Assembly: GCA_902589305.1 (NCBI GenBank)
Contig: CACISL010000001.1
Coordinates: 1 to 64,000 of the forward strand
DNA length: 64,000 nucleotides
DNA from: an uncultured Pelagibacteraceae bacterium
GTDB taxonomy: Bacteria > Pseudomonadota > Alphaproteobacteria > Pelagibacterales > Pelagibacteraceae
Reading direction: 5' to 3'
The position numbers and the translations under genes are program-made. Shown here piece after piece: positions 19,927 to 29,535 of this stretch (its first letter is position 1; every line of letters starts with the position of its first letter). The notes under the pieces are model-generated. The model was not told the origin of the DNA and ran no database searches. It worked only from the letters and a program-made list of their open reading frames with translations.

Positions 19927-21216
19927 ATGGCACAAGATTATAAAGTAAAAGATATTACCCAAGCAGATTTTGGTAGAAAAGAAATTTCTCTGGCAGAAAC
20001 AGAAATGCCAGGACTTATGGCTTTGAGGAGAGAGTATAAAGGTAAAAAACCTTTAAAGGGCGCAAGAATTCTAGGTTGTCTCCACATGACAATACAAACC
20101 GCAGTTTTAATTGAAACTTTAGTTGAATTAGGAGCAGAAGTTAGGTGGTCTTCGTGCAATATTTTTTCAACCCAAGATCACGCTGCAGCAGCAATAGCAA
20201 AGGCGGGTATCCCTGTATTTGCTTGGAAAGGTGAGACCGAAGAAGAGTACTGGTGGTGTATCAAACAAACTATTGAGGGAAAGAAAGATTGGAAACCAAA
20301 TATGATTTTAGACGATGGTGGTGATCTTACTGCTTTAATGCACAAACAATATAAAAATTTATTAAAAGATGTTAAGGGAGTTTCAGAAGAAACTACAACA
20401 GGTGTTCTGGCACTTAAAAAAATGGAGTCTAATAAGGAATTATTAATACCTGCAATAAATGTAAATGATTCAGTAACAAAATCAAAATTCGACAATCTTT
20501 ATGGTTGTAGAGAAAGTTTGGTTGACGGTATAAAAAGAGCGACTGACGTTATGATGTCAGGCAAAGTAGCCATTGTAGCTGGATTTGGTGATGTTGGTAA
20601 AGGAAGTGCTGCATCATTACGTCAAGCAGGTGCACGAGTTATGGTAACGGAGACAGATCCAATATGCGCGTTACAAGCTGCCATGGAAGGTTACGAAGTT
20701 GTTGTTATGGATGAAGCTATTAAAGATGCTGATATAGTTGTTACTGCAACAGGAAATAAAGATATAGTTACAGCAGATCATATGAGAAACATGAAAGACA
20801 GAGCAATACTTTGCAACATTGGTCACTTTGATAACGAAATTCAAGTAGAAGCGTTAAAAAATTACAAGTGGGATGAAATAAAACCTCAAGTTCACGAAAT
20901 TGAATTACCTAGTAAAAAAAGAATTATTCTTTTAGCTGAAGGCAGATTAGTTAATTTAGGATGTGCTACTGGACATCCTAGTTTTGTAATGAGTGCTTCA
21001 TTTACGAATCAAGTAATTGCTCAAATTGAATTATGGAATTATTCAGACAAATATGAGAAAAAAGTTTACGTGCTGCCAAAACATCTCGATGAAAAAGTTG
21101 CAATGCTTCATTTAGAAAAAGTGGGAGCTAAATTAACAAAAATGTCAAAAGAGCAAGCCGATTATATTAGCGTTAAACCATCAGGACCATTTAAACCAGA
21201 TACTTATCGCTACTAA
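19927..21216 (+). CDS. ahcY: S-adenosylhomocysteine hydrolase
   Basis: About 429 residues from the ATG at 19927 ([10 protein letters not shown]); an in-frame start at 19888 adds 13 unconserved residues. Signature regions: [56 protein letters not shown] in parts, the NAD-binding [11 protein letters not shown], and the C-terminal [13 protein letters not shown]. It hydrolyses S-adenosylhomocysteine to adenosine and homocysteine, relieving methyltransferase inhibition. I see no room for an SAH riboswitch in the 48-bp gap after chvG. Confidence 0.96.
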   Translation: MAQDYKVKDITQADFGRKEISLAETEMPGLMALRREYKGKKPLKGARILGCLHMTIQTAVLIETLVELGAEVRWSSCNIFSTQDHAAAAIAKAGIPVFAWKGETEEEYWWCIKQTIEGKKDWKPNMILDDGGDLTALMHKQYKNLLKDVKGVSEETTTGVLALKKMESNKELLIPAINVNDSVTKSKFDNLYGCRESLVDGIKRATDVMMSGKVAIVAGFGDVGKGSAASLRQAGARVMVTETDPICALQAAMEGYEVVVMDEAIKDADIVVTATGNKDIVTADHMRNMKDRAILCNIGHFDNEIQVEALKNYKWDEIKPQVHEIELPSKKRIILLAEGRLVNLGCATGHPSFVMSASFTNQVIAQIELWNYSDKYEKKVYVLPKHLDEKVAMLHLEKVGAKLTKMSKEQADYISVKPSGPFKPDTYRY

Positions 21217-21225
21217 CAGTAGCTA

Positions 21226-21678
21226 ATGATTGTTAAATCTTTAGAACATTTAAATCAAATATCTAAAACAATTTCAAAAAAATTAGAAAATGGAGATTAT
21301 ATATTCTTAATAGGTGAAATTGGTGTAGGAAAGACTACATTTACAAGATATTTAATTAATAACTTACAAAATCAAAAAGGGCTTAAAGAAACAGAAGTGC
21401 TGAGTCCTACATTTAACTTACTTTATGAATATGAAATTAAAGATCTTAAGATTATGCATTATGACCTTTATCGAATAAAAAAAGCAAATGAATTAGATCA
21501 TCTTGGCATTTTTTCAGAAGATAAAAAAACAGTTAAAATTATAGAATGGCCAGACTTAATTAAAACACCATTAACTAATAAATTAGAAATTCATTTAGAG
21601 TATGGAGAAAATGATAAGGAAAGAAAAATGAAAATTTATGGGTTCAGCAAATGGGAAAATTTTGAAAATGAAATATAA
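21226..21678 (+). CDS. tsaE: tRNA threonylcarbamoyladenosine biosynthesis ATPase TsaE
   Basis: A 150-residue P-loop protein: Walker A GEIGVGKTTFTRYL (about 29-42), the switch SPTFNLLYEYE, and the MHYDLYRIKKANELDHLGI segment typical of TsaE/YjeE. It drives ATP-dependent formation of t6A37 in tRNA with TsaB/TsaD. The 3' end overlaps the next gene (ATG at 21668), so translation is coupled. The order ahcY ... tsaE-phosphotransferase-nucleotidyltransferase is conserved in alphaproteobacteria. Confidence 0.93.
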   Translation: MIVKSLEHLNQISKTISKKLENGDYIFLIGEIGVGKTTFTRYLINNLQNQKGLKETEVLSPTFNLLYEYEIKDLKIMHYDLYRIKKANELDHLGIFSEDKKTVKIIEWPDLIKTPLTNKLEIHLEYGENDKERKMKIYGFSKWENFENEI

Positions 21679-22630
21679 TTTGAAAAAAATTTCAGGAGAC
21701 GCTTCTTTTAGAGAATTTTATAGATTAAAGAAAAATAACAAAACCTCAATCATTGTTTTAGCTAAAAAAGAAAAATTTAAAAACCTTGGGGTATACGCAG
21801 TAATTAATAAAGTTCTCAATAGTAACAAGATTAATGCTCCGAAATTATTAAGCAATCATTATAAAAACGAGATGATCGAAATATCTGATTTAGGAGAAAA
21901 ATCTTTCTACCACCACGTAATTTCAAAAAAAAATAAATTAAATAGCTACAAATCGGTAATAAAATTATTAATTAAGATACAAAAAATTAAAATAAAAAAA
22001 CGTTACAAATTTGAAAAGCTTAAAATTACAATACCAAAATATACATTATTTAATCTTCATAAAGAGTCCGATTTGTTTTTCGATTGGTACTTGAAATATG
22101 TTCTTAAAAACAAAAAGATTGCTAAAATAAAAAAAATTTTAAGATCTGAATTAAATAAAGTTTATAAAAAACTAAATTATCAGAATACTACTTTTGTACA
22201 TAGAGATTTTCATGTGTCAAATATAATGATTAATAAAAAAAAATTAGGAATAATTGATAGCCAAGATGCTATTATAGGAAATCCCTTATACGACATAGCA
22301 TCTTTAATTGACGACGTAAGAATAAAATTACCTTGTAAATTACAAAGCAAACTATTAGATTTTTATCATAAGAATTCAAAACTTAAGAACGATCATATTC
22401 AAAAATTAAAAAATGACTTTGATATTTTGTCAGTGCAAAGAAATTTAAAAATATTAGGAATATTCGTACGATTATACAAAAGAGATAACAAAAATAATTA
22501 TCTCAAATTTTTACCATACACATGGACGCTCATTGAAAAAAGATTGCAAAATCCTGCGCTTAAAAATTTAAAATTGTTATTTTATAAACACTTATCTATT
22601 CAAAAACTTAAAAGATTAAATAAAATATGA
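21668..22630 (+). CDS. AmgK-like sugar kinase (aminoglycoside-phosphotransferase fold)
   Basis: About 320 residues starting at the ATG inside the end of tsaE (MKYNLKKISGDASFREFYR); homology begins at SGDASFREFYR. The kinase core has HRDFHVSNIMI (catalytic Asp near residue 192) and the metal-binding aspartate in LGIIDSQDAI, then GNPLYDIASLIDD. AmgK with MurU recycles N-acetylmuramic acid to UDP-MurNAc, and the next gene is MurU-like, overlapping by 4 bp (ATGA). That pathway role is inferred from the pair; substrate is not read from sequence. Confidence 0.8.
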   Translation: MKYNLKKISGDASFREFYRLKKNNKTSIIVLAKKEKFKNLGVYAVINKVLNSNKINAPKLLSNHYKNEMIEISDLGEKSFYHHVISKKNKLNSYKSVIKLLIKIQKIKIKKRYKFEKLKITIPKYTLFNLHKESDLFFDWYLKYVLKNKKIAKIKKILRSELNKVYKKLNYQNTTFVHRDFHVSNIMINKKKLGIIDSQDAIIGNPLYDIASLIDDVRIKLPCKLQSKLLDFYHKNSKLKNDHIQKLKNDFDILSVQRNLKILGIFVRLYKRDNKNNYLKFLPYTWTLIEKRLQNPALKNLKLLFYKHLSIQKLKRLNKI

Positions 22631-23325
22631 GCATTAAGTATGGAATGATTTTGGCGGCAGGACTAGGAGAACGAATGCAGCCTTTAACATTTAAAACCCC
22701 AAAACCATTAATAGAAATAAATAACTCTACATTATTGGAAAGAGCGATAAATTTATTGATCAGTTATGGTGTGCAAGAAATATGTATTAATGTTCATTAT
22801 CTTCCTGATCAGATTCAATCATTTGTCAATAAAAAAAAATTTCAGGTTAAAATCACTTTCTCTAATGAAGAAGATCTATTATTAGACACAGGTGGAGGTG
22901 TCCTTAAAGCTACACAAAATTTTGGTGAAAATCCCTTTTTTGTAATGAATCCAGATACAGTCTGGAGTAAGGAATATTTGGGGGAATTGAAGAGTCTTGA
23001 AATAATTTATTTAAAAAATAAAAAGCCAACTTTACTTTTAGTAAATAAGAAATTATCGATTGACCATTCATTTAAAGGTGATTTTAACTTAAATAATGAA
23101 AAAATTACTAAGGGCAATGAAAATCAATTTATTTTTACAGGTTTGCAAATTATTAATAGAGATATTTTGATTAACGAAAAATCAAAAGTTTTTTCAATGA
23201 ATAAAGTATGGAATAAATTGATAAAAGATAAAAACTTACATGGACTAGAAAGTAATCAAAAGTTTTATCATTTAAACACCTTTGAAATGTATAAGAAAAT
23301 CTTAAATCTTAACATTATTGATTAA
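22627..23325 (+). CDS. MurU-like sugar-1-phosphate nucleotidyltransferase
   Basis: A 232-residue nucleotidyltransferase. The N-terminal nucleotide loop MILAAGLGERMQPLTFKTPKPL is split here as MILAAGLGERM then PLTFKTPKPLIEI (residues 7-30), followed by NVHYLPDQI, LLDTGGGVLKA and the metal-site MNPDTVW. It most resembles MurU, which adds UMP to MurNAc-1-phosphate. It overlaps the kinase upstream by 4 bp, and its 3' end overlaps gpmA on the opposite strand by 11 bp. Confidence 0.82.
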   Translation: MSIKYGMILAAGLGERMQPLTFKTPKPLIEINNSTLLERAINLLISYGVQEICINVHYLPDQIQSFVNKKKFQVKITFSNEEDLLLDTGGGVLKATQNFGENPFFVMNPDTVWSKEYLGELKSLEIIYLKNKKPTLLLVNKKLSIDHSFKGDFNLNNEKITKGNENQFIFTGLQIINRDILINEKSKVFSMNKVWNKLIKDKNLHGLESNQKFYHLNTFEMYKKILNLNIID

Positions 23326-24034
23326 AAATTATATTCTTAGCTCTAGATTTGTCTAAATAATAATATTTTTTAATTTCTAAATTATTTCCAAACTCAACTA
23401 TTAGAGGGTTACCTGTTGGAATTTCCAATTCATTTATTTTCGTATCTGAAATATTGAATAGATATTTGCATAGAGCTCTAAGAGAGTTTCCATGAGCTGA
23501 AATTAAAACATTTTTATTTTCTTCAAGATTTTTCTTAATTTCATTTTCATAAAAAGGTACCACCCTTTCATAAGTACTTTTTAAAGACTCTGTAAATGGT
23601 GTCATACCTATAGGTATACTAGCATTTAGAGGACTAAATAAATTTTGGTATTCATTTTTTTCTTTCATCGGAGGAGGCGCTATATCCCAAGACCTCCTGT
23701 ACTTTTTGAACTGTTCCTCACCAATTTTATTCTTTGTTTCTTCTTTGTTTAAACCTGTTAAAGATCCGTAGTGTCTTTCATTAAGTTGCCAAGCAGTATT
23801 GAATTTAAGCTCTAGGTTATTTTTTTTAAGAATAGTTGTAAGAGTTTTAATCGCTCTTTTTAAATACGACGTATAACAGATATCTATGTTAATGTTTAAA
23901 TCTTTTATAATTTGACCTGATTTTTCTGCTTCCAGGACTCCTTTATCTGAAAGATCTACATCTACCCAACCTGTAAACTTATTTTCTGCATTCCATACAC
24001 TTTGTCCATGTCTTGTGAGAATTAATTTAGTCAT
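23315..24034 (-). CDS. gpmA: 2,3-bisphosphoglycerate-dependent phosphoglycerate mutase
   Basis: A 239-residue glycolytic/gluconeogenic mutase. The phosphohistidine motif is LILTRHGQSVWN (His 9), followed by the family signature NKFTGWVDVDLSDKG, then LNERHYGSLTGLNK, RRSWDIAPPPM and the second catalytic His in ISAHGNSLRAL. It interconverts 3- and 2-phosphoglycerate in the cytoplasm. It stands alone on the minus strand and converges with the MurU-like gene. Confidence 0.95.
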   Translation of the reverse strand: MTKLILTRHGQSVWNAENKFTGWVDVDLSDKGVLEAEKSGQIIKDLNINIDICYTSYLKRAIKTLTTILKKNNLELKFNTAWQLNERHYGSLTGLNKEETKNKIGEEQFKKYRRSWDIAPPPMKEKNEYQNLFSPLNASIPIGMTPFTESLKSTYERVVPFYENEIKKNLEENKNVLISAHGNSLRALCKYLFNISDTKINELEIPTGNPLIVEFGNNLEIKKYYYLDKSRAKNIIFNQ

Positions 24035-24074
24035 AATAGTTAAAATAGCTATTATGTACTATATTTAATCATTA

Positions 24075-24470
24075 ATGAAAAATACTATATTTAAATTAAC
24101 AGAGTATGTTTACTATTTTTCATTATTAGTTTTAATTATTCTGTATTTATTTCCTGGAAGTTTAATAGGGTATTTTTTATATGGAAACTTAGGCCAACAA
24201 CCAAATTTGATCACCAATCCAATTGGAACATCTATAAACCATTTAATTTTTTTTTCTTACATTACTGTATTAGCAATAATAGTTAGATTGAGAATTAAAA
24301 ATATTTTTACTAATTATCTATTTATTTTATCTATTTCCTGCGTATTAGAAATATTCCACTTAATAGTTCCTAATAGGGCTTTTGAACTGAGCGATTTATT
24401 AGCTAATTTTACTGGAGTGGTTATAATTATATTAATTAATAATTTTATAAAATGGCGAAAACATTTTTAA
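24075..24470 (+). CDS. VanZ-like small membrane protein
   Basis: A 131-residue protein with four hydrophobic segments (about 12-35, 55-72, 80-97, 108-125). The pattern SCVLEIFHLIVPNRAFELSDLLANFTGVV fits the VanZ-like family (E..H...P.R...D...N..G). Function of this family is mostly unknown. It is 40 bp downstream of the divergent gpmA start, and its 3' end overlaps the nuclease gene by 19 bp. Confidence 0.65.
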   Translation: MKNTIFKLTEYVYYFSLLVLIILYLFPGSLIGYFLYGNLGQQPNLITNPIGTSINHLIFFSYITVLAIIVRLRIKNIFTNYLFILSISCVLEIFHLIVPNRAFELSDLLANFTGVVIIILINNFIKWRKHF

Positions 24471-24955
24471 TTCTAATAGTAACGTTTTTCTTAGCCCAAA
24501 ATTTAAACAGCACAGAAATTTATGGAGTGCCAAAAATAATTGATGGCGACACTGTACATATTAATAATAAAAAAATAAGACTAAAAGGAATTGACGCTCC
24601 AGAAATCAAACAACAATGTAAAAAACCATTTTTAAAAATATCGGCAATAATCGGTTTTGAATTTAATAAAAATTATTCATGTGGTGTCATAGCGAAAAAA
24701 AAATTAATTGACAAAATTGGTAATTCAAAAATAAAATGCATCTCGTCATCAAAAGATAGGTACAAAAGATTTTTGGCTACCTGTTTTAAGGATAAAATTA
24801 ATCTTAATAAATGGATGGTAAGGAACGGTAATGCGGTAGCGTACAAAAGATATTCAAAAGATTATGTGAGAGACGAAGCTTATGCAAAAGAAAATAAGCT
24901 CGGGGTATGGGAAGGATCTTTTATGATACCAGAAAAGTGGAGAAAGCTTAATTAA
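24452..24955 (+). CDS. Secreted thermonuclease-like (SNase) protein
   Basis: A 167-residue protein with an N-terminal signal peptide (TFLILIVTFFLAQNLNS) and a staphylococcal-nuclease fold: IDGDTVHINNKKIRLKGIDAPE holds the first catalytic residues, DRYKRFLATCF the arginine region, and the ending KLGVWEGSFMIPEKWRK matches the family. Probably exported to the periplasm, where it could degrade DNA or RNA. It overlaps the VanZ-like gene by 19 bp. Confidence 0.85.
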   Translation: MAKTFLILIVTFFLAQNLNSTEIYGVPKIIDGDTVHINNKKIRLKGIDAPEIKQQCKKPFLKISAIIGFEFNKNYSCGVIAKKKLIDKIGNSKIKCISSSKDRYKRFLATCFKDKINLNKWMVRNGNAVAYKRYSKDYVRDEAYAKENKLGVWEGSFMIPEKWRKLN

Positions 24956-24975
24956 TTTCTAGTATAAATTAGCAA

Positions 24976-25575
24976 GTGATTCATTTTAAAAAAATTATAT
25001 TAATTTTAATTTTATTTATTCTTAGCGCTTGCTCTTCGATTCCAAAAAATACGCAAAATAGTTGTGCAATTTTTGAGGAAAGATATCTTTGGTATAAACA
25101 TGCAAAAGCTTCATATGAAAGATGGGGAGCACCTATTCATTTACAATTAGCCTTTGTCAAAAAAGAAAGTGATTTCAATTGGTTAGCTAAGCCACCACGA
25201 AAAAAATTATTTAAAGTTATTCCTTTCAAAAGACCTTCAAGTTCATTTGGTTACTCACAAGCAGTTAAAGGAACATGGGAACAATATAAACGAGAAACAA
25301 ATAGCCCATTAGCAACAAGAGCAAGATTTAAAGACTCTGTTGATTTTATTGGTTGGTATATTCATAAAACTAATAAGATTTTAAAAATTTCAAAGAAAGA
25401 TCCATATAAACAGTATTTAGCTTATTATAAAGGCTGGGGTGATTATAAAAATTATTCAAAAGACAAGAAAGCTATTATCTATGCAAAATCAGTTAAGGAT
25501 ATGGCAAACAAATATAGAAAACAATTAACACTTTGTAAGAAAAATTTAGATAAAAATAAGTATATTATTTTTTAA
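24976..25575 (+). CDS. Lipoprotein with lytic-transglycosylase (SLT-like) domain
   Basis: A 199-residue protein translated from GTG at 24976. The N-terminus is a lipoprotein signal with lipobox LSAC (Cys about 19). The body has the SLT-like pattern: catalytic Glu in FVKKESDFNW, SSFGYSQAVKGTWEQY, and a repeated tyrosine-rich LAYYKGWGDYKNY segment. It probably acts on peptidoglycan from the membrane. The 3' end overlaps the RND permease gene on the other strand by 11 bp. Confidence 0.8.
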   Translation: MIHFKKIILILILFILSACSSIPKNTQNSCAIFEERYLWYKHAKASYERWGAPIHLQLAFVKKESDFNWLAKPPRKKLFKVIPFKRPSSSFGYSQAVKGTWEQYKRETNSPLATRARFKDSVDFIGWYIHKTNKILKISKKDPYKQYLAYYKGWGDYKNYSKDKKAIIYAKSVKDMANKYRKQLTLCKKNLDKNKYIIF

Positions 25576-28500
25576 GTTGCTTATTCAGATCAATCTCAAC
25601 AGCATCAATTCTCTTAGTATTCTTTCCGACAATCGTATAAATAGTGGGAATTACATAAAGTGTAAAGAAAGTAGAAAAAAGCATTCCGCCAAAAATAGTT
25701 ATCCCTACCGTAAGTCTACTTGCTGCACCTGGGCCTGTTCCAAGTATTAAAGGTAATACTCCTATGATTGTAGATAAACTTGTCATAAGTATAGGTCTTA
25801 ATCTTATTGCTGCTGCCTCAAATACAGCAACTTCAATATTTTTACCTTCTTTTCTTAATTGATTTGCGAATTCGACAATTAGAATTCCATTTTTTGCGGA
25901 CAATCCTATGAGAATTATAAGAGCTATCTGACTATAAACGTTTAGAGATGAACCGACCACTAGTAAACCCAGTAAACCACCAAGTATAGCCATTGGCACA
26001 GTTAACATGATTGTAAATGGATGTTTCCAACTTTCAAACTGTGCGCTCATTGCAAGATAAGCAGTTATCAAAGCAAGTACAAAAATTACATACAATTCAG
26101 TGTTAGTTTTTTTATATTCCTCACTTTCACCCTTGTAAGCTATTTTGGCTTGAGGAGTATTTTGTTCAACTACTCCGACTAAAAATTTAAGTGCTTCATC
26201 TAGTGAATAGTCACCAACCAATCTTGCTGAAATAGTAACAGCCTTTTGCCTATTATATCTTGCAAGGAAAGGTGACTGACCTTCCTCATCATATGCAACT
26301 AGATTAGAGATCGATACAAGTTTATTATTGTTCTTTGATCTTACAAAAACTTTACTTATGCTATCAGGCTCTTGTCTATCTTTAATATCTCCTTGTAGGA
26401 TAATAGAATATTCTTTACCGTCTCTAGTAAAGTTAGTAACTCTTCTAGATCCAAAAATAGTTTCAATTGTTTTACCTATATCCTCTGTTGAAACACCAAG
26501 GTCAGCAGCTTTTTTTTGATCTATTTTTACATTTAATTGAGGTTTGTTTAGATCAAAATCATCTTCTATTGAGGTAAGTCCTGGGTTTTTTCTTGCCTCC
26601 TTTTTTATTATCTCTTTCCATTCAATAAGCTGATCATAGGTGTTTCCTAAAATGACAAATTGAACTGGGCTCTCAATCCCCCCTGTTCTTATTCCTTGTG
26701 GCATAATTGGAAAAGCTAACACACCTGGTACTCTTGAAATTTTTCCAAAAGACTCTCTCATTATTTGAACTCCGTGACGATCTCTTTTTTTCCAAGGCTC
26801 AAGTAGCACAATAATAAAACCGCTATTTACTTGTTTTGCAGATTTACCAAACCCTGGAACTCTCATTATCAATTTCCTGTACTCACCTTTTCCTACATTA
26901 GGTAATAAAAGATTTTCAATTTCTTCAGCTCTATCTTTTGTAAAATTAAAGCCAGAACCTTGCGGTGCTTTTACGATTACAAAGAACGCTCCTCTATCCT
27001 CAGGAGCTATTAATTCTTTTTTTGTAAAATTGAAAAAAAATAAAGTTAGAACTAATGTGGCCAATAGAAAGATTGTTATCGTTGTCCTTTTTTTGATCCA
27101 ACCTAGCAAAGATACTTTATATAAATAAGTTAAATCCTTTAAAAATTTCTCAAATTTTAAAACTATTTTTGACTTATCCATATTTTGCTTAAGAAATTTA
27201 CTCGCCAACATTGGGCTCAAAGATAAAGCCACAAAACTTGATATAATAACAGCGGCTGCAAGTGTGATTGCAGTTTGTGTAAATAGCACACCTGTAATTC
27301 CTTTAATAAAAATTAAAGGGACAAAGACAGCAACCAAAACGACTGTTGTAGCAATAATTGCGAATGAAACTTGTTTAGCTCCTTTAAATGCTGCAACAAG
27401 AGGGGTATCTCCTAACTCTATTCTTCTTACAATATTTTCTAACATTACAATCGCATCATCTACAACAATTCCAATGGCTAATACTAAAGCCATAAGAGTA
27501 AAGAGGTTGATTGAAAAATCAAAAATATAAATTGCTAAAAAAGTTGAAATTAATGAGACTGGTAAAGCTACCAAAGGAACCACTAAGGCTCTTATATTTC
27601 CCAAAAAAAGGTAAATAATTATAGTTACTAAAATTAAAGCAATAAAAAGAGTTTTATAAACTTCTTTAATTGCAGCTTTAATATAGTTGCTTCTATCAAA
27701 TGAAACTTCTAATGTTGTGTTCGGGGGCAAGCTAGCTTTGAGCTCTTTAATTTTCTTTTTAATTCCATCGGCAACAGCAATAGTATTAGCATCTGATTGT
27801 TGGTAAATTCCTATTCCTACTACTTGTTTTCCATTACCTTTAAATAAAGTACGTATGGACTCTGCACCAAGCTCTACTCTTGCTACATCAGATAGTGTAA
27901 TAATTGATCCGTCGTTTGCTCTTTTAAGAGGTAAATTTTTATAATTTTCTAAATTACTGTAGGCTTTATTTAACTTAATCGTAAGATCAATATCTTTTGA
28001 TTCTATTCTCCCCGCTGGAAATTCTACATTTTCTTTTCTTAGTACGTTTTCAACTTCTTCGGTGGTTAAATCTCTTGCAGCTAATGCGATAGGGTCCAAC
28101 CAAATTCTAAGTGATAATTCTCTTTGACCACCAAGTCTAACTCGACCTACTCCATCAACTGTTGAAAACGTATCCGTTAAATACCTATCTGCGTAGTCAG
28201 TTAGCTCCAAGTCAGACATAGTTTCAGAAGTAAAAGATAACCACATTGTTGTACGCATACCTGCACTTTGTTTAAATATTTCTGGTTGCTCAGCTCCTTC
28301 TGGCAAATTATCTAAAACTCTTGACACAGAACTTCTGACATCGTTAGCTACATCATCTAAATCTAAATCAGTTTCAAAAGTTAGAGTAATTCTTGAACTT
28401 TCATCTTCACTGAAAGAATCAATAGTCTCTAATCCTGGAGTTCCTCCAACAAAATCTTCAATTTTTTGAGTAATTTGTGTGTCAACTATTTCAGCCGAAG

Positions 28501-28660
28501 CGCCTCTATATTCTGTTTGAATTGTAACTACTGGCGGCTGTACATCAGGCAATTCATCTGTTGGTATCTCTTGAAAAGTTACTAAACCAAATATAACTAA
28601 AACCAAACTCATTACTGAGGCTACAACAGGTCTTTTGATTGAAAGGTCAGTTAAAAACAT
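25565..28660 (-). CDS. RND-family efflux permease
   Basis: A 1031-residue inner-membrane pump, the usual length for the AcrB/MexB family. Residues 1-35 begin MFLTDLSIKRPVVASVMSL; the proton relay lies in AIGIVVDDAIVMLENI (about 402-417); the end has the second transmembrane bundle with LIVEFANQLRKEG and RLRPILMTSLSTIIG. Two large periplasmic loops separate the two six-helix halves. It exports hydrophobic compounds with the adaptor encoded immediately upstream (adaptor TAA then ATG). No outer-membrane channel gene is adjacent. Confidence 0.94.
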   Translation of the reverse strand: MFLTDLSIKRPVVASVMSLVLVIFGLVTFQEIPTDELPDVQPPVVTIQTEYRGASAEIVDTQITQKIEDFVGGTPGLETIDSFSEDESSRITLTFETDLDLDDVANDVRSSVSRVLDNLPEGAEQPEIFKQSAGMRTTMWLSFTSETMSDLELTDYADRYLTDTFSTVDGVGRVRLGGQRELSLRIWLDPIALAARDLTTEEVENVLRKENVEFPAGRIESKDIDLTIKLNKAYSNLENYKNLPLKRANDGSIITLSDVARVELGAESIRTLFKGNGKQVVGIGIYQQSDANTIAVADGIKKKIKELKASLPPNTTLEVSFDRSNYIKAAIKEVYKTLFIALILVTIIIYLFLGNIRALVVPLVALPVSLISTFLAIYIFDFSINLFTLMALVLAIGIVVDDAIVMLENIVRRIELGDTPLVAAFKGAKQVSFAIIATTVVLVAVFVPLIFIKGITGVLFTQTAITLAAAVIISSFVALSLSPMLASKFLKQNMDKSKIVLKFEKFLKDLTYLYKVSLLGWIKKRTTITIFLLATLVLTLFFFNFTKKELIAPEDRGAFFVIVKAPQGSGFNFTKDRAEEIENLLLPNVGKGEYRKLIMRVPGFGKSAKQVNSGFIIVLLEPWKKRDRHGVQIMRESFGKISRVPGVLAFPIMPQGIRTGGIESPVQFVILGNTYDQLIEWKEIIKKEARKNPGLTSIEDDFDLNKPQLNVKIDQKKAADLGVSTEDIGKTIETIFGSRRVTNFTRDGKEYSIILQGDIKDRQEPDSISKVFVRSKNNNKLVSISNLVAYDEEGQSPFLARYNRQKAVTISARLVGDYSLDEALKFLVGVVEQNTPQAKIAYKGESEEYKKTNTELYVIFVLALITAYLAMSAQFESWKHPFTIMLTVPMAILGGLLGLLVVGSSLNVYSQIALIILIGLSAKNGILIVEFANQLRKEGKNIEVAVFEAAAIRLRPILMTSLSTIIGVLPLILGTGPGAASRLTVGITIFGGMLFSTFFTLYVIPTIYTIVGKNTKRIDAVEIDLNKQLKK

Positions 28661-29533
28661 TTATTTGGCTGATGTAATAATTTTTATTTTACCTTTATCT
28701 CTTACTTTAGATACACCTTCACTAATCACAAGATCACCTTCATTTAATCCGGATATAACTGAAACTTTTCCAAAATTTCTTTTACCAATTTCAATATTTT
28801 TTTTCTCAGCGGTATCATCATTTACAATATACACAAACGCTGTATTTCCCTGAATTGTTACAGCACTTTCCGGGACACCAATTTGATTTTTTTCATCATA
28901 AATAATTTTTACAGTCATTAATTGACCTGGAATAATTTCGAAATTTGAATTATCAACTATTATTCTTGAAAGTATCGATCTTGTAGAGGGGTCAATACGA
29001 GAACTTATTGTTTCAATTTCACCTTTAAAAACTTTTTTAAATGCTGAACTAGTAACTTCAGCTTTCAATCCAGTTTTAAGAACATTTACATAATTCTCAG
29101 GCACTTTGATGTCTATTACAATTTTTTTAAGATCATCAAGTGTAATAATTAAACTCTCAGAGCCTAAAACTCCTTGTGCTATTTCTCTCTTTCCTACTTT
29201 GCCAGCAAAATCTGCAATTAAATTTTCTCCATCTTTCAATGTAAGTATTTTTTCTCCTTTTTTCACAAATCTATTTTCTAGATTAAGCTTTCCATTAACA
29301 TTGCTAGCCTGAACTCTGTAAGACTTTGAACTTTGAGCGATTGCAGTACCAAAAGTTTCAATACTTTTGTAAAAAAGTGATTTTTCAACAGCAGAAACAA
29401 TTACACCCGGAGCAGGCCTAACGCTAAATTTCTTTTCGAAATGAAGACCAATAAAATGCCTAGCTGTTATAATTGCAAAAATAACTATAAAAAAAATTAT
29501 AAGAAGAGTTTTAATTTTTGAAGAAGTTGTCAT
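28661..29533 (-). CDS. RND efflux periplasmic adaptor (membrane fusion protein)
   Basis: About 290 residues from the ATG at 29533 (MTTSSKIKTLLIIFF); a start at 29560 lies inside the sulfurtransferase gene and is unlikely. An N-terminal membrane anchor is followed by barrel-sandwich and beta-barrel domains (VNGKLNLENRFVKKGEKILTL in parts, IDPSTRSILSRIIVDN, VPESAVTIQGNTAFVYIVN). The hairpin is short, so it is a compact adaptor. It lies 2 bp after the sulfurtransferase stop and abuts the permease. Confidence 0.9.
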   Translation of the reverse strand: MTTSSKIKTLLIIFFIVIFAIITARHFIGLHFEKKFSVRPAPGVIVSAVEKSLFYKSIETFGTAIAQSSKSYRVQASNVNGKLNLENRFVKKGEKILTLKDGENLIADFAGKVGKREIAQGVLGSESLIITLDDLKKIVIDIKVPENYVNVLKTGLKAEVTSSAFKKVFKGEIETISSRIDPSTRSILSRIIVDNSNFEIIPGQLMTVKIIYDEKNQIGVPESAVTIQGNTAFVYIVNDDTAEKKNIEIGKRNFGKVSVISGLNEGDLVISEGVSKVRDKGKIKIITSAK

Positions 29534-29535
29534 AT

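Noticed and set aside
27264-27530. Open frames antisense to the RND permease and many other long genes
   Set aside because: They lie entirely within strongly conserved genes on the other strand, have no recognisable product and are expected shadows in AT-rich DNA.
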